Under the pieces are notes generated by a model. It did no database searches and was not told the origin of the DNA. It was given only the letters and a program-made list of their open reading frames with translations. A stretch of DNA of 64,000 nucleotides from Paenibacillus lactis (lineage in GTDB: Bacteria; Bacillota; Bacilli; Paenibacillales; Paenibacillaceae), in assembly GCF_017873605.1 (NCBI RefSeq), contig NZ_JAGGKI010000010.1:186001-250000 (forward strand), given 5' to 3'. This document shows positions 45,092 to 53,721 of this stretch, piece after piece. Numbering within the stretch: the first letter of the stretch is position 1; the number at the start of each line of letters is the position of its first letter. The translations under genes were made by a program, and so were the position numbers.

Positions 45092-47038
45092 TTAAGCCGT
45101 CGAGCCGTCCGTGGAACTGTTCACTCGGGTACTACGGAAAATATCGATAACATCCGATACCGCCTGCATACTGACAGGCTTGCTCACATATTCATCCATG
45201 CCCATCGCCAAATACTTCTCGCGATCGCCCTTGATTGCGTGAGCCGTGACAGCGACAACATAAGGGCGCTTATCCGCAGGAGCGCTCTGCTTAATGATTC
45301 TGGCAGCTTCCATCCCGTCCATGAACGGCATCTGAATATCCATGAATATCAAATCATACGGATACTTCTTATAGGCCTCAACCGCTTCCAGCCCATTGGG
45401 GACAGTCTCCGATGAATAACCGAGCTTCTCAATGATTTTCTTTAGCACCAGCTGATTCACTTCATTGTCTTCCACAATCAAAATTTTGAAGGCATTGCCG
45501 TCAGCATCATCGAGCTCCTGAACCGGATTCTCCTCTCCTTCATTCACCGCAACCAAAGGGTACTTCAATTGAACGGTAAACGTAAAGACGGATCCGGTCT
45601 GCTTCGGATTCGGTTCATACCAGATTTCGCCGCCCATCAGCTCCACAAGCTTCTTGCAGATCGCCAGACCGAGACCGGTACCTTCCACTTGGCGGGTCAT
45701 GTAATGATCCACCTGATAGAACGGCTCGAACAATTGGGGGACCTTCTCGCTTGGTACCCCAATCCCCGTATCGGTTACGGAGAATTGGATCAGCCCCGAT
45801 CCATGGATGCTCTGAATACATGACACCGAGACGGAGACAGAGCCGGTCGGCGTAAATTTCACGGCATTGCTAAGCAGATTCATCAGCACCTGCCGCAGCT
45901 TTGTCATGTCACCGTACACTTGATCCTGAACATCGGGAGCTACCGAGGTGGTCACCTCAATATTTTTCTCAAGCGCCTTCGGGAGCATCAGGTTCATGGT
46001 TTCCGACAGCGTGTTTCGAAGACTGAAGGTTTCTTCGGACAGCTCGGTTCGGCCGGACTCGATCTTAGAGAAGTCCAGAATATCGTTAATAATATTCAGC
46101 AGTGTGGTGCCGCTCTTCTTGATGATCTGGACATATTCCCGCTGCTCCTCATCCAGATCGGTATCCAATATCAAATCCGTCATGCCGATTACGCCATTCA
46201 TCGGGGTTCTGATTTCATGGCTCATCATGGCCAGGAACTCACTCTTGGCCTTGTTGGTTTTCTCGGCAGCCTCCTTCTCGATGATAAGCTTCTTCTGCTC
46301 GGTCATGTCCTTCGCGATAATGTAGAAACCGACATTCTTGTTATGAATAACGATCGGCGCCAAGGTGGCGAGCACCTCGACCATATGCCCGTCCTTGTGC
46401 CTGATCCCGTTGATCGATTTCTCGGCGGAGGTATAGTCGGCTGAATCGGAGAGCACCCGTCTCAAGTTGTGTTCTCCCATCAGAAGAGATATACGCTTTC
46501 CGGCCAATTCGGGAATCGTATATCCCGTAAGCTGCTCGGCCATCTGATTCCCGTTCATAATTTCCCCTTGGAGATTAAAGGAAATGATGGCGTCGTGATT
46601 ATATTTTTTTAATGAGGTATATCGTTCGATACTTTCCTGAAGCTTCTGTTCGGCCACCTTGCTGTCGGTAATATCGACCATTTGCGAAATAAAAAACAGC
46701 GGGGTCTTGTCCTTCTCATCGCGCACGAGGGATACGTGAACAGAAGTCCAAATCCGTCTGCCGTCTTTATGCATAAATTGTTTTTCCAAGGCGACCGTCG
46801 GGACCTTCTCGCTTAAGGACTGAACCAGCTTCTCCGGACTATCGACGTTATCGGAATATATATAATCCGTAGCCGGCTGCTGCATCAATTCTTTCTCGGT
46901 AAATCCGAACATTTTGCATGCTGCCGGGTTAACACTGATCCAATTTCCTTCGATCGTAACTAGGGCAATGCCAATCGGAGCACTCTTGTATACATGCTCA
47001 AACAACGCTTGATGACCAAAAATGTTAGCTTCACTCAT
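45092..47038 (-). CDS. Cytoplasmic hybrid histidine kinase: PAS-PAS-HisKA-HATPase-REC
   Basis: A 648-residue protein without TM segments. Two PAS domains (about 12-125, with APIGIALVTIEGNWISVNPA, and about 135-255), a HisKA H-box (MSHEIRTPMNGVIGMTDLIL), HATPase_c (DTGIGVP, GTGLGLAICK) and a C-terminal receiver (IVEDNEVNQLVLKKI, FMDIQMPFMDG, SKPVS). ATG 47038 is used because AGGAGGTG precedes it; a GTG at 47047 overlaps that site. The phosphorelay output (possibly a sporulation phosphorelay component or an Hpt protein) is not encoded nearby. Confidence 0.9.
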   Translation of the reverse strand: MSEANIFGHQALFEHVYKSAPIGIALVTIEGNWISVNPAACKMFGFTEKELMQQPATDYIYSDNVDSPEKLVQSLSEKVPTVALEKQFMHKDGRRIWTSVHVSLVRDEKDKTPLFFISQMVDITDSKVAEQKLQESIERYTSLKKYNHDAIISFNLQGEIMNGNQMAEQLTGYTIPELAGKRISLLMGEHNLRRVLSDSADYTSAEKSINGIRHKDGHMVEVLATLAPIVIHNKNVGFYIIAKDMTEQKKLIIEKEAAEKTNKAKSEFLAMMSHEIRTPMNGVIGMTDLILDTDLDEEQREYVQIIKKSGTTLLNIINDILDFSKIESGRTELSEETFSLRNTLSETMNLMLPKALEKNIEVTTSVAPDVQDQVYGDMTKLRQVLMNLLSNAVKFTPTGSVSVSVSCIQSIHGSGLIQFSVTDTGIGVPSEKVPQLFEPFYQVDHYMTRQVEGTGLGLAICKKLVELMGGEIWYEPNPKQTGSVFTFTVQLKYPLVAVNEGEENPVQELDDADGNAFKILIVEDNEVNQLVLKKIIEKLGYSSETVPNGLEAVEAYKKYPYDLIFMDIQMPFMDGMEAARIIKQSAPADKRPYVVAVTAHAIKGDREKYLAMGMDEYVSKPVSMQAVSDVIDIFRSTRVNSSTDGSTA

Positions 47039-47121
47039 ACTCGGCACCTCCTAATACCGAATATTATACATCAGCAGACAAAGAATAAGTCTTTTAATTT
47101 GGAGGTTTTTTTCTATGAATC

Positions 47122-48021
47122 TCATTCAAAAGTTTCTTCATCAATCCACGTTAAGTTCAAAAGGGTACTCTCCCCGTACTGCGGCGCCATCTGTTCACTA
47201 TATGACTCCACTTCCTCAAAGGGAATGTTGAGCTGAACAGCCTCCTCTTCCAGCCCCATATCGATAAGCTCATTTGTCACCAGTTTCCGTATCTCCGGGT
47301 CATCGTACAGCAGCTGAGAGGTTTGAGCGTCACGGATAAACGCCAGTTTCGGCAGCCTCGGTGCTTTCAGAAAAAAAAGGCGAACCGATTCCAAATCCGT
47401 AGTTTCATCCGGTAGCAGCCGGACTCCCTCCACGGAATCATCCGGAGACCATCGCACAACTCCCAAGGGGGATTTGGTCGATAAGGCAATCTCCTCCGCC
47501 CGCTTTCGACTCAGCTCCGCAATATACCGGGGCATGTCGGGGATCGGCTCTATCGCAAATCGCTCCCGCAGCATCCGCTTAGCCTGCAATCTCTCCTCAC
47601 TGTCGTATTCGGTCTCCCGCTGCTGCATATGCTCGCGTAAATCATCCGCAGCCCGAAAATGGTTGTACAGGATGATGTTGTCTGTATATACCACACGTAA
47701 AAAGTCACGGATGCTTGGGGCAACTAGCCATACTTCATCACCAATATCCATCGGGGATACGCAAACAATATAGGCCTGCTCCAAATCGGATACCGTCCCG
47801 AAGTCCGTTAGAAACCCATAGTGAATGCCGTCAACGCCCGCTGAGGCAAATGGAATGACATCCGGCGGCGTTGAGATATATCTGAAACGACGGCCTTCCA
47901 TAATCAGCCCCAAATGAAAATCCAGTGACAAGCCGTTGTCTTTCAGTTCCTCTTCAAACTTCAGCAGCTCCTTAATCGTCTCAGGAACGGCATACTTACC
48001 GTAATCTCCCCTATCATTCAA
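47122..48021 (-). CDS. Uncharacterised 299-residue protein
   Basis: A cytoplasmic protein with no TM or signal peptide. The region RYISTPPDVIPFASAGVDGI then HYGFLTDFG is reminiscent of SMI1/KNR4-like proteins, which often act as immunity or adaptor modules, but the assignment is weak. The rest is helical and charged. TTG at 48021 has GGAGGG seven bases upstream; TTG 48036 is too close to that site. It sits alone between the hybrid kinase and SDR genes. Confidence 0.6.
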   Translation of the reverse strand: MNDRGDYGKYAVPETIKELLKFEEELKDNGLSLDFHLGLIMEGRRFRYISTPPDVIPFASAGVDGIHYGFLTDFGTVSDLEQAYIVCVSPMDIGDEVWLVAPSIRDFLRVVYTDNIILYNHFRAADDLREHMQQRETEYDSEERLQAKRMLRERFAIEPIPDMPRYIAELSRKRAEEIALSTKSPLGVVRWSPDDSVEGVRLLPDETTDLESVRLFFLKAPRLPKLAFIRDAQTSQLLYDDPEIRKLVTNELIDMGLEEEAVQLNIPFEEVESYSEQMAPQYGESTLLNLTWIDEETFE

Positions 48022-48051
48022 TGCGATACCCTCCAATTGCTTTATAGTGGT

Positions 48052-48804
48052 TCACCAGGCAATCCTTCTCCGCTCTCGAAAGTATCCTCCGCTTGGGCCG
48101 GCATCATCAAGGGTAGCGAGCCATACGGCCGTATCCGCACCCTCCGCGACGGAGAGCGGGGCATCCGCTCCTCCCATATCAGTCCGAACCCGTCCCGGGC
48201 ATACCGCATTTACCTTGATTCCGGTACCTGCCACCTCTTGGGAAACAAGACAGGTCATCGCATTCAGCATCGTCTTGGACATCCGGTAGGCGGACGATAC
48301 TCCTCCTAGCTTGAAGCCCGGATCCAAGCTGCCGTCCATGATTTCGAATGCACCGAGGCCTGAAGATATGTTGACGATTCGACCATAGTCATGCTGCTTC
48401 ATCAAAGGAATTGCAGCCTGGGTCAACCGCAGCGCGCCGAAGAAGTTCGTTTCGAAAGTAGCCCGTATCAGACGTTCTTCGACATCCAGGATCGAGATTC
48501 CTTGATCCAAAATGACCCCCGCATTGTTCACAAGCACATCCAGCCGTCCATATTCCGTCCGAACAAACGCCATCAGCCGTTCTGCCTCATCCGCTTGATC
48601 GATATCCAGCACATGCAGTGCCGCCCGGTGCCCCTCTGCATGCAGGTCTTGCACTGCCTGGCGCCCTTTCTCCTCATCCCGCGATGTCATGATAACAACG
48701 ATTCCTTGGGCCCCCAGCTGGCGGGCGATTTCCTTGCCAATGCCCCGATTCCCTCCGGTAACGACGGCTACCCGATCCCTGGACGGATCAAAGTTTCTAC
48801 TCAC
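48052..48804 (-). CDS. Short-chain dehydrogenase/reductase
   Basis: A 250-residue NAD(P)-dependent oxidoreductase. Cofactor motif TGGNRGIGKEIA (about 17-28), NNAG (about 93-96), catalytic Ser in ISSGLG and Tyr/Lys in YRMSK (normally YxxxK) are visible. The C-terminus, GGYFRERRRIAW, is close to the usual GxFFxxxxxxxW of carbonyl-reductase-like members. GTG 48804 has AAAGGAG upstream and overlaps the end of the MerR gene by eight bases. The MerR protein probably controls it. Confidence 0.9.
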   Translation of the reverse strand: MSRNFDPSRDRVAVVTGGNRGIGKEIARQLGAQGIVVIMTSRDEEKGRQAVQDLHAEGHRAALHVLDIDQADEAERLMAFVRTEYGRLDVLVNNAGVILDQGISILDVEERLIRATFETNFFGALRLTQAAIPLMKQHDYGRIVNISSGLGAFEIMDGSLDPGFKLGGVSSAYRMSKTMLNAMTCLVSQEVAGTGIKVNAVCPGRVRTDMGGADAPLSVAEGADTAVWLATLDDAGPSGGYFRERRRIAW

Positions 48805-49177
48805 GGCTCCCATCTCCTTTACGTAAAATGCGTTCCCATCTCGCAATGCTCTGCTCCAAATGAGTCTTTGCCTGCTGCAGCTGCTCCATCCGGCGCGTGA
48901 TTTCATCCAGCTTCTTTCTGCCCACTTCGATAGCGCTCGGCAGGCACTCCTGTTTGGGGCTGTCGTCAAAGGCGCATTCAAAAAAGCTCACAATCTCCTT
49001 TACCGTTAAGCCTAAGCCGAAATACATTTGAATCAGGCGGACCCGCTCGATATCGGATTCCGCATATTGACGGTAGCCATTGGCCGATCGATCAGGGCGC
49101 AGCAGCTCCTTTTCCTCATAATAACGAAGCGATCGGAGACTCACCCCGGTTTTATCCGATAATTCGCTGATATGCAC
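48797..49177 (-). CDS. MerR-family transcriptional regulator
   Basis: A 126-residue regulator: winged helix (ISELSDKTGVSLRSLRYYEE, residues 3-22) with the conserved RYYEEKELLRPDR, then a C-terminal dimerising coiled coil. One Cys (ECLP) in the effector region is not enough to name a metal. GTG 49177 has AAAGGAG upstream. It forms an operon with the reductase gene. Confidence 0.9.
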   Translation of the reverse strand: MHISELSDKTGVSLRSLRYYEEKELLRPDRSANGYRQYAESDIERVRLIQMYFGLGLTVKEIVSFFECAFDDSPKQECLPSAIEVGRKKLDEITRRMEQLQQAKTHLEQSIARWERILRKGDGSRE

Positions 49178-49247
49178 ATGCAGCAGCTCCTTTTTCGTTT
49201 CGATGTATTCGCATTGTAAACCATCACATCATGTGAAGGTCAATGCC

Positions 49248-49283
49248 AAAAAAGCCGGCCAAGAGCAATCTTGACCAGCTGTG
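49248..49283 (-). terminator. Terminator of the CPBP protease gene
   Basis: A 12-bp stem with two mismatches (AGCCGGCCAAGA at 49253-49264, TCTTGACCAGCT at 49269-49280), with a minus-strand T run. Confidence 0.75.
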
Positions 49284-49309
49284 TCTTCGGCCTGTCTCTA
49301 GACCTGTCT

Positions 49310-49987
49310 CTATATGATGTCAAACAATATAAATCCAATTGTATTAATAGCGAGATTCGCACACAAATGAACCATCCAGGAAGCGTAAATGTTGCCGTTT
49401 CGCTCGTTCAGCCAGTTAAACAGCAGGCCCGCGATGAACAGGCTCGCGATCAGGAGCAGGAACAGCGGCAGCGTAAACCAGCTGGTCATCATCGCAATAT
49501 GATAGACGGCAAATGCTCCCGCACTGAACAGATAAGCGAATGTGCGGCCGACTTGATCCTTCAAGGTGAAGAAGGCAAAGCCCCGGAAGAAGAATTCCTC
49601 CAGCAGCGAGTTCACAAACGATATGTAAATCGCGACGAACACGAAGTTGCCGGCGTTGACGCCGATATGCTGCTGAAGGGCTCCGGTCACCCGTGAAAAA
49701 TCAAAGAGCGGCCCGATGAGAGCATAACTGGCAAGGATGAATGCAAATACGCCGGCTCCGAGCAGGAGCGAGGCCAGCAGACCTTTTTTCTCGAAGTTGA
49801 ACAGCTTCCGAAACGGAACCCCTCCGCCCATCAGCGCATAGCCGATCGGCAGCGTAAGGAACAGCAGCATTTTGATGACCGATTTGACCGCATAATTCGG
49901 CCTTATGACAGCATCCACATAGGCCATCACGATACAGCTTACGAGAATGATCGCGATTAAGGACCAGGCTTTCGTTCTGGATTTCAT
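49310..49987 (-). CDS. CPBP-family intramembrane metalloprotease (Abi-like)
   Basis: A 225-residue protein with about seven hydrophobic segments. The CPBP motif 1 is at residues 129-136 (LLEEFFFRG), motif 2 His lies in FAVYHIAMM and motif 3 in NIYASWMVHLCANLA. Such proteases prenyl-process or act in self-immunity to bacteriocins; no bacteriocin gene is seen here. Single gene. Confidence 0.87.
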   Translation of the reverse strand: MKSRTKAWSLIAIILVSCIVMAYVDAVIRPNYAVKSVIKMLLFLTLPIGYALMGGGVPFRKLFNFEKKGLLASLLLGAGVFAFILASYALIGPLFDFSRVTGALQQHIGVNAGNFVFVAIYISFVNSLLEEFFFRGFAFFTLKDQVGRTFAYLFSAGAFAVYHIAMMTSWFTLPLFLLLIASLFIAGLLFNWLNERNGNIYASWMVHLCANLAINTIGFILFDII

Positions 49988-50114
49988 AGATATGAAACTC
50001 CTTTAGCATCATTTCCAATAAAAGGTTCAAACTTCTTCTATCATAACATACCGGCAGCTGGTGAAGAGGCGGACTACCTATATTAATGAGGAGAACATAA
50101 GCAAAAAGCAAAAA

Positions 50115-50135
50115 AGAGAGGCGTGTCGCCTCTCT
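50115..50135. terminator. Terminator of the Erm gene
   Basis: A 9-bp perfect stem (AGAGAGGCG/CGCCTCTCT) with a three-base loop and T runs on the minus side, between the erm and CPBP genes. Confidence 0.85.
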
Positions 50136-50187
50136 TTCGCCTCTCTTGGTTATTTGCCAGCTTGATCGATTCATACGCTTTCTTGGA

Positions 50188-51063
50188 CTACCTCCGCTTT
50201 TTCGGTTTACCGAATCCAGGCAGCGGCGTTCTCGGCCACCGCTCCGGCGGAACATGCTTCAGCATCGCGGAGAATAGCTGTCCCCACCCCGCTTCGTCCA
50301 ACCGGCTGACCGGAAATCCTCGATCGACCCCAAGCTGCCGGATCAACCGAGTCATTTGCGGCGGGGTGAATACCCCGGACAATGCCTCTGGCAGTGGGAG
50401 ATCCGGATATCGCAAGGTATAAGCTGCCAGCGCCATAAACCTGGCATGATGCTTTGGAGGAACCAGAGGATCTTTCCTTCTGCGAATGGTAAGGATGCCT
50501 GAATCCACCTTCGGCGGCGGTGAAAAATTCGAGGGCGCGACCGCTCGGACAAGCTGGAACTCATAGCTCATTCTCCAGCCTAACATCCGCGGATTCCGCG
50601 CGAGCCGTCCGGTAAAACGTTTGGCCGCCCCAAGCTCCACCAGCAGCACGGCTCTTTGAAGGGGGACGGCCGGATGATCCAGCAGCCTTCCCAGAATCGG
50701 TGTTGTGATCGAGTAGGGAATATTCGCGACCACGACAAACTCCCGGCGCGGAAGCTGAATCTGTAATATATCTGCCGGCACCACGCGGACATTCTGCATG
50801 TGCCCAGCCTCTGCGCGGCTCCTCAGCTTGCTGACGTACTCCGGATCGGTCTCGACGGCGATGACGTTAGCCGCTCTTTCCGCGAGCGGAAAGGTGATCG
50901 CTCCTGTCCCGGCACCGAGATCCAGAACGGTTTCGTGGCGTTGGATGCGCGCGAGGTCAATCATATCAAGCACGAGCCGTTTGTTGATCAACCGATGCTG
51001 CGCGGAGAAATTTTTAGGATTGTTCTTCGATTTATGATGACAATGTCGATTGTTTTTAGACAC
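50188..51063 (-). CDS. erm: Erm-type 23S rRNA adenine N6-methyltransferase
   Basis: A 291-residue methyltransferase. Motif I (LDLGAGTGAITFPLA, 47-61), an acidic motif II (AVETD) and the target-site motif NIPYSIT (114-120) are as in Erm and KsgA proteins; the short N-terminus with PKNFSAQH and the fast start of the domain favour Erm over KsgA. Erm dimethylates A2058 of 23S rRNA and gives macrolide-lincosamide-streptogramin B resistance. GTG 51063 has GAGGTG seven bases upstream. Upstream lies a 10-codon leader ORF with stem-loops, as in inducible erm genes. The Erm class is unknown and activity is not shown by sequence. Confidence 0.82.
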   Translation of the reverse strand: MSKNNRHCHHKSKNNPKNFSAQHRLINKRLVLDMIDLARIQRHETVLDLGAGTGAITFPLAERAANVIAVETDPEYVSKLRSRAEAGHMQNVRVVPADILQIQLPRREFVVVANIPYSITTPILGRLLDHPAVPLQRAVLLVELGAAKRFTGRLARNPRMLGWRMSYEFQLVRAVAPSNFSPPPKVDSGILTIRRRKDPLVPPKHHARFMALAAYTLRYPDLPLPEALSGVFTPPQMTRLIRQLGVDRGFPVSRLDEAGWGQLFSAMLKHVPPERWPRTPLPGFGKPKKRR

Positions 51064-51089
51064 AAATATGCACCTCATTCATTCGTTTA

Positions 51090-51173
51090 GTAATGAAAAA
51101 GGCACAGCTCAAATAAACCTTGCCGTCATTGATCAAAAAACGGCAGGATCTAAATGCTCTGTACCCTCATTAC
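51090..51173 (-). promoter_or_regulatory. Erm leader stem-loops
   Basis: On the minus strand GTAATGA (51173-51167, overlapping the leader stop) can pair with TCATTAC (51096-51090), and GGTACAG with CTGTGCC (51107-51101); a TGCCGT/ACGGCA hairpin lies between. TTCATT could instead pair with AATGAA next to the erm ribosome binding site. This is a potential switch; no folding was computed. Confidence 0.45.
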
Positions 51174-51202
51174 CGAATCCGAATGTATGCGATGCAACAC
51201 AT
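51170..51202 (-). CDS. Erm leader peptide MCCIAYIRIR
   Basis: ATG 51202 to TAA 51170 encodes ten residues, MCCIAYIRIR. AAAGGAGG lies twelve bases upstream, a somewhat long distance. The Arg-Ile-Arg end is a +X+ motif like that of ErmDL (MRLR), at which macrolide-bound ribosomes stall. It lies 107 bases before the erm start. Overlapping frames could also be read from a TTG at 51213 or from an ATG at 51243. Confidence 0.5.
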   Translation of the reverse strand: MCCIAYIRIR

Positions 51203-51338
51203 GCTAAGGACAAGCCTCCTTTAACGAAATCAAAAACACCCATAGTATAGCATAGGTACCCGGGCGACCCCCAGGGGATTTTCAGTGTAAATCATTCTTT
51301 ACCAAAGCGGCTATATCCCTTAGTTCCCGTCGCTGGAT

Positions 51339-51364
51339 AAAAAAAGAGGAGCATTCAGCTCCCC
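51339..51364 (-). terminator. Terminator of the thioredoxin gene
   Basis: Stem GAGGAGC/GCTCCCC (51346-51364, one mismatch) followed on the minus strand by seven Ts. The remaining 51064-51445 gap holds the Erm leader and a palindromic GGTACC/CCCCTGGGG stretch at about 51255-51277. Confidence 0.75.
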
Positions 51365-51445
51365 TTAACCACAGTTATACCTCATCGCGCAAAATCCATT
51401 TGTACGTTCCGGCACACGCCCTTGTTCCCCGTCTTTTCGCCGCCG

Positions 51446-51763
51446 TTAGGCATAGCGCGCAAGCGCCGCCTCATAGGCCTTCTTCGGTCTCAAGCCGACG
51501 AGTTTATTGACCGGTTCGCCTTGATGGAACACGATGACGGTCGGCGTGGACATGATTCCATAACGTGCAGCAAGCTCCGGCGACGCATCACAGTCGACTT
51601 GCAGCACCGACAGGCGATTCCCCTTTTCATTCCCCAGCTCCTCAAGGATCGGGCGAAGCACTTTGCAGGGCGGGCACCATTTCGTACTAAAACTAACCAA
51701 AACTACATCCTTCTGGCGCACCGCGCTGCGAAATGCTGATGTACTGACGGTTTGCAGGCTCAT
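51446..51763 (-). CDS. Thioredoxin-like protein with a WCPPC active site
   Basis: A 105-residue cytoplasmic thioredoxin fold. The active site is WCPPCK (Cys30, Cys33) where classical thioredoxins have WCGPC, and the cis-Pro is in MSTPTVIVF. The Pro between the cysteines should shift redox potential relative to TrxA. It lies two bases after a MerR-type regulator gene, with which it is co-transcribed. Confidence 0.9.
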   Translation of the reverse strand: MSLQTVSTSAFRSAVRQKDVVLVSFSTKWCPPCKVLRPILEELGNEKGNRLSVLQVDCDASPELAARYGIMSTPTVIVFHQGEPVNKLVGLRPKKAYEAALARYA

Positions 51764-51766
51764 TGC

Positions 51767-52144
51767 TCATTCTCCTCCCAGCGGTTGATTTGGCGGATCT
51801 TCTTCCATAATGGACCGGATGCGTTCCTCCAGGTTGGACTTCACCGCCGACAACAGAGCGATTTGTTCCTCGATCTCGGCCAGCTTTTCACGGTACACCG
51901 GGACGACCTCCTTACAGAACGCTTCTTTATTCTTCATGACGCAGTGGAGAAAGCCGGCGATCTGCTCTGTCGATAGCCCGAGATTAAGATATAGCTGGAT
52001 CGTCCGTACCTGCTGTTCCGCAAACGGCGAGTACTCCCGGTAGCCGTTCTCAAGGCGAGTCGGCGTGAGCAAGCCTTGCTTGTCATAGTAACGGAGCGAA
52101 CGGATGCTCACGCCGGTCCGGGCTGAAAGCTCTCCGATTTTCAT
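51767..52144 (-). CDS. MerR-family regulator of the thioredoxin operon
   Basis: A 125-residue MerR protein: helix-turn-helix IGELSARTGVSIRSLRYYDK (3-22), coiled coil from about 80. Two Cys (HCVMKN and FCKEVV) are candidates for thiol or metal sensing. AAGGAGGTGG precedes the ATG. A near-ideal MerR operator with a 20-bp promoter spacer lies 36 bp upstream, so it should regulate its own operon including the thioredoxin gene. Confidence 0.9.
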   Translation of the reverse strand: MKIGELSARTGVSIRSLRYYDKQGLLTPTRLENGYREYSPFAEQQVRTIQLYLNLGLSTEQIAGFLHCVMKNKEAFCKEVVPVYREKLAEIEEQIALLSAVKSNLEERIRSIMEEDPPNQPLGGE

Positions 52145-52179
52145 ACCGTTAACGCCACCTCCTTCATGATCTTGAACCT

Positions 52180-52211
52180 ATCATAAACCCTGACATTAGT
52201 GTCAGGGTCAA
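52180..52211 (-). promoter_or_regulatory. MerR-type promoter/operator
   Basis: On the minus strand -35 TTGACC (52211-52206), 20-bp spacer, -10 TATGAT (52185-52180). Within the spacer is a perfect 9-bp dyad ACCCTGACA-N4-TGTCAGGGT (52187-52208). The overlong spacer with a centred dyad is the hallmark of MerR activation. Confidence 0.85.
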
Positions 52212-52317
52212 GAGGCAGATGCATAATTACAGCTATAAAATTTGTGAAGTCGTTAAGACCTCTATATTCACCCAGATCCTGCAATCCGCTTATAAGGTCA
52301 TGCAATCAGCGAAAAAG

Positions 52318-52875
52318 TCATGCGGGCCAGATCCGAAGCAAGCTTGGACTTCCGCCATCGATCGGAAAGGACAACCGATACACATCCGGGTTGGTTAGCG
52401 CCTCCCACTCCTTGAATCCGATCCGGTCATCAAAATATTTCAGCAGCAACGAGATCAGATTGCCGTGCGAAACGAGGACGGCATTGCGGCAGCCTTGGTT
52501 TAGAATATCCTCAACCGCTTGAACGGCCCGCTTCATCGCCGTACTGCTGGACTCCCCGCCATCATAACATAAGCCCATATCGTCATAAGTAAGCCGAAGC
52601 TTCTCCCGCCAATCGGGTGAAGGCGATCCGGATAATACCCTCTCCGTAAGCCTTTCATCCAGGGTTACCTCCAAGCCTAACCGTTCGGCAAGCGGGGCAA
52701 TACTTTGCCGCGCCCTCGCATATGGACTTGAAACCATACAATCGATCGCGTGATCCGAGAAAGACTCGGCAAGCCTTGCCGCCTGCAGCATGCCGATGCC
52801 GGTTAACCTGGCTTCCGGTGCCTGCCCTTCGGCTTGGCAATGCCTCACGACATAAATGTTCCTCAGCTGCGTCAT
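52318..52875 (-). CDS. Histidine phosphatase (phosphoglycerate-mutase-like) protein
   Basis: A 185-residue histidine-phosphatase-superfamily protein. The catalytic RHC is at 11-13 (VVRHCQAEG), Arg in SSPYARARQS, Glu in TERVLSG and the second His in VSHGN. Broad phosphatase activity is likely; substrate unknown. It lies nine bases after a methyltransferase gene and is related to the phosphatase at 56571. Confidence 0.87.
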   Translation of the reverse strand: MTQLRNIYVVRHCQAEGQAPEARLTGIGMLQAARLAESFSDHAIDCMVSSPYARARQSIAPLAERLGLEVTLDERLTERVLSGSPSPDWREKLRLTYDDMGLCYDGGESSSTAMKRAVQAVEDILNQGCRNAVLVSHGNLISLLLKYFDDRIGFKEWEALTNPDVYRLSFPIDGGSPSLLRIWPA

Positions 52876-52884
52876 CGTCCGTCC

Positions 52885-53676
52885 TCAATCCTTTCGGAAC
52901 CGGAAGATAACGGCAGGCGGAATCTCGTACCAGTCGAACTTACCCTGCTCCAGACCGTCTTTATGAAAGCTGGGCTCTTCCAGCCCGTTAAGAACAAAGC
53001 CGCACTTAAAGAAAACGTTCATATAATACGACAGCGGCCGGTGAAATACCAGGTGAGGAACCGGCTGGCCTTGAATGCCGATCGATTCCATCGGTTCCGG
53101 CTCCAGGTACTTGGAAATTTGAATACGGTGTTCAGAGACGATGTGTCCGTCCTTATCCACCTTTTCGTGAATTTTGTGCAGACCCGGCGGCTGGAAGCAT
53201 GGATGCATGATCGAGAACACGAAGGTCCCGTGCTTACGCAGCAGCTTACGGAGCGCGTTTGCCAGCACCGTAATATCCGAGATATCCATGAGCGCCATAT
53301 TGGAGACAGCGCGGTCAAATCTCTCCTCACCGAGGCTGAGCAGCGCACCGTGATCGGTTGCGTCGACGACCCGGTAATCGATACGGTCCAGAGCGCCGGC
53401 CGATCTTGCCTTCGCCCGTTGGATCATCTCGAAGCTGTAGTCCACAGCCGTCACATTGGCGCCCAGTTCAGCTAATCTTCTGGCAAAATTGCCGTTGCCG
53501 CAGCCGATGTCCAGCACCTCGTGACCCTCCGATACTTCCAACAAATGCTCCGTGCCCGGGCGGATGATCTCGCGATGGAAACGATTGCTATGCTCCCCCA
53601 TGTAATCGTCCCAAAAGCCCGCAATCTCATTCCAACGCACCTGCGACTCCTTGGTTAATTCCTTCCAATCACTCAT
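52885..53676 (-). CDS. Class I SAM-dependent methyltransferase
   Basis: A 263-residue methyltransferase with motif I VLDIGCGNGNFARRLAELGA (about 55-74) and an acidic post-I VDYSFEM. Similar small-molecule methyltransferases act on metabolites or antibiotics. It sits between a serine-hydrolase gene and the phosphatase gene, in a minus-strand cluster headed by a T-box. Confidence 0.88.
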   Translation of the reverse strand: MSDWKELTKESQVRWNEIAGFWDDYMGEHSNRFHREIIRPGTEHLLEVSEGHEVLDIGCGNGNFARRLAELGANVTAVDYSFEMIQRAKARSAGALDRIDYRVVDATDHGALLSLGEERFDRAVSNMALMDISDITVLANALRKLLRKHGTFVFSIMHPCFQPPGLHKIHEKVDKDGHIVSEHRIQISKYLEPEPMESIGIQGQPVPHLVFHRPLSYYMNVFFKCGFVLNGLEEPSFHKDGLEQGKFDWYEIPPAVIFRFRKD

Positions 53677-53721
53677 CGCTCACAATCTCCCTTTCATCAA
53701 TTCGAATGATTGCATACGAAG

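Noticed and set aside
49701..50255. A 184-codon minus-strand frame between the CPBP and erm genes
   Set aside because: It overlaps the ends of both real genes and their terminator, and no start signal or domain is seen.
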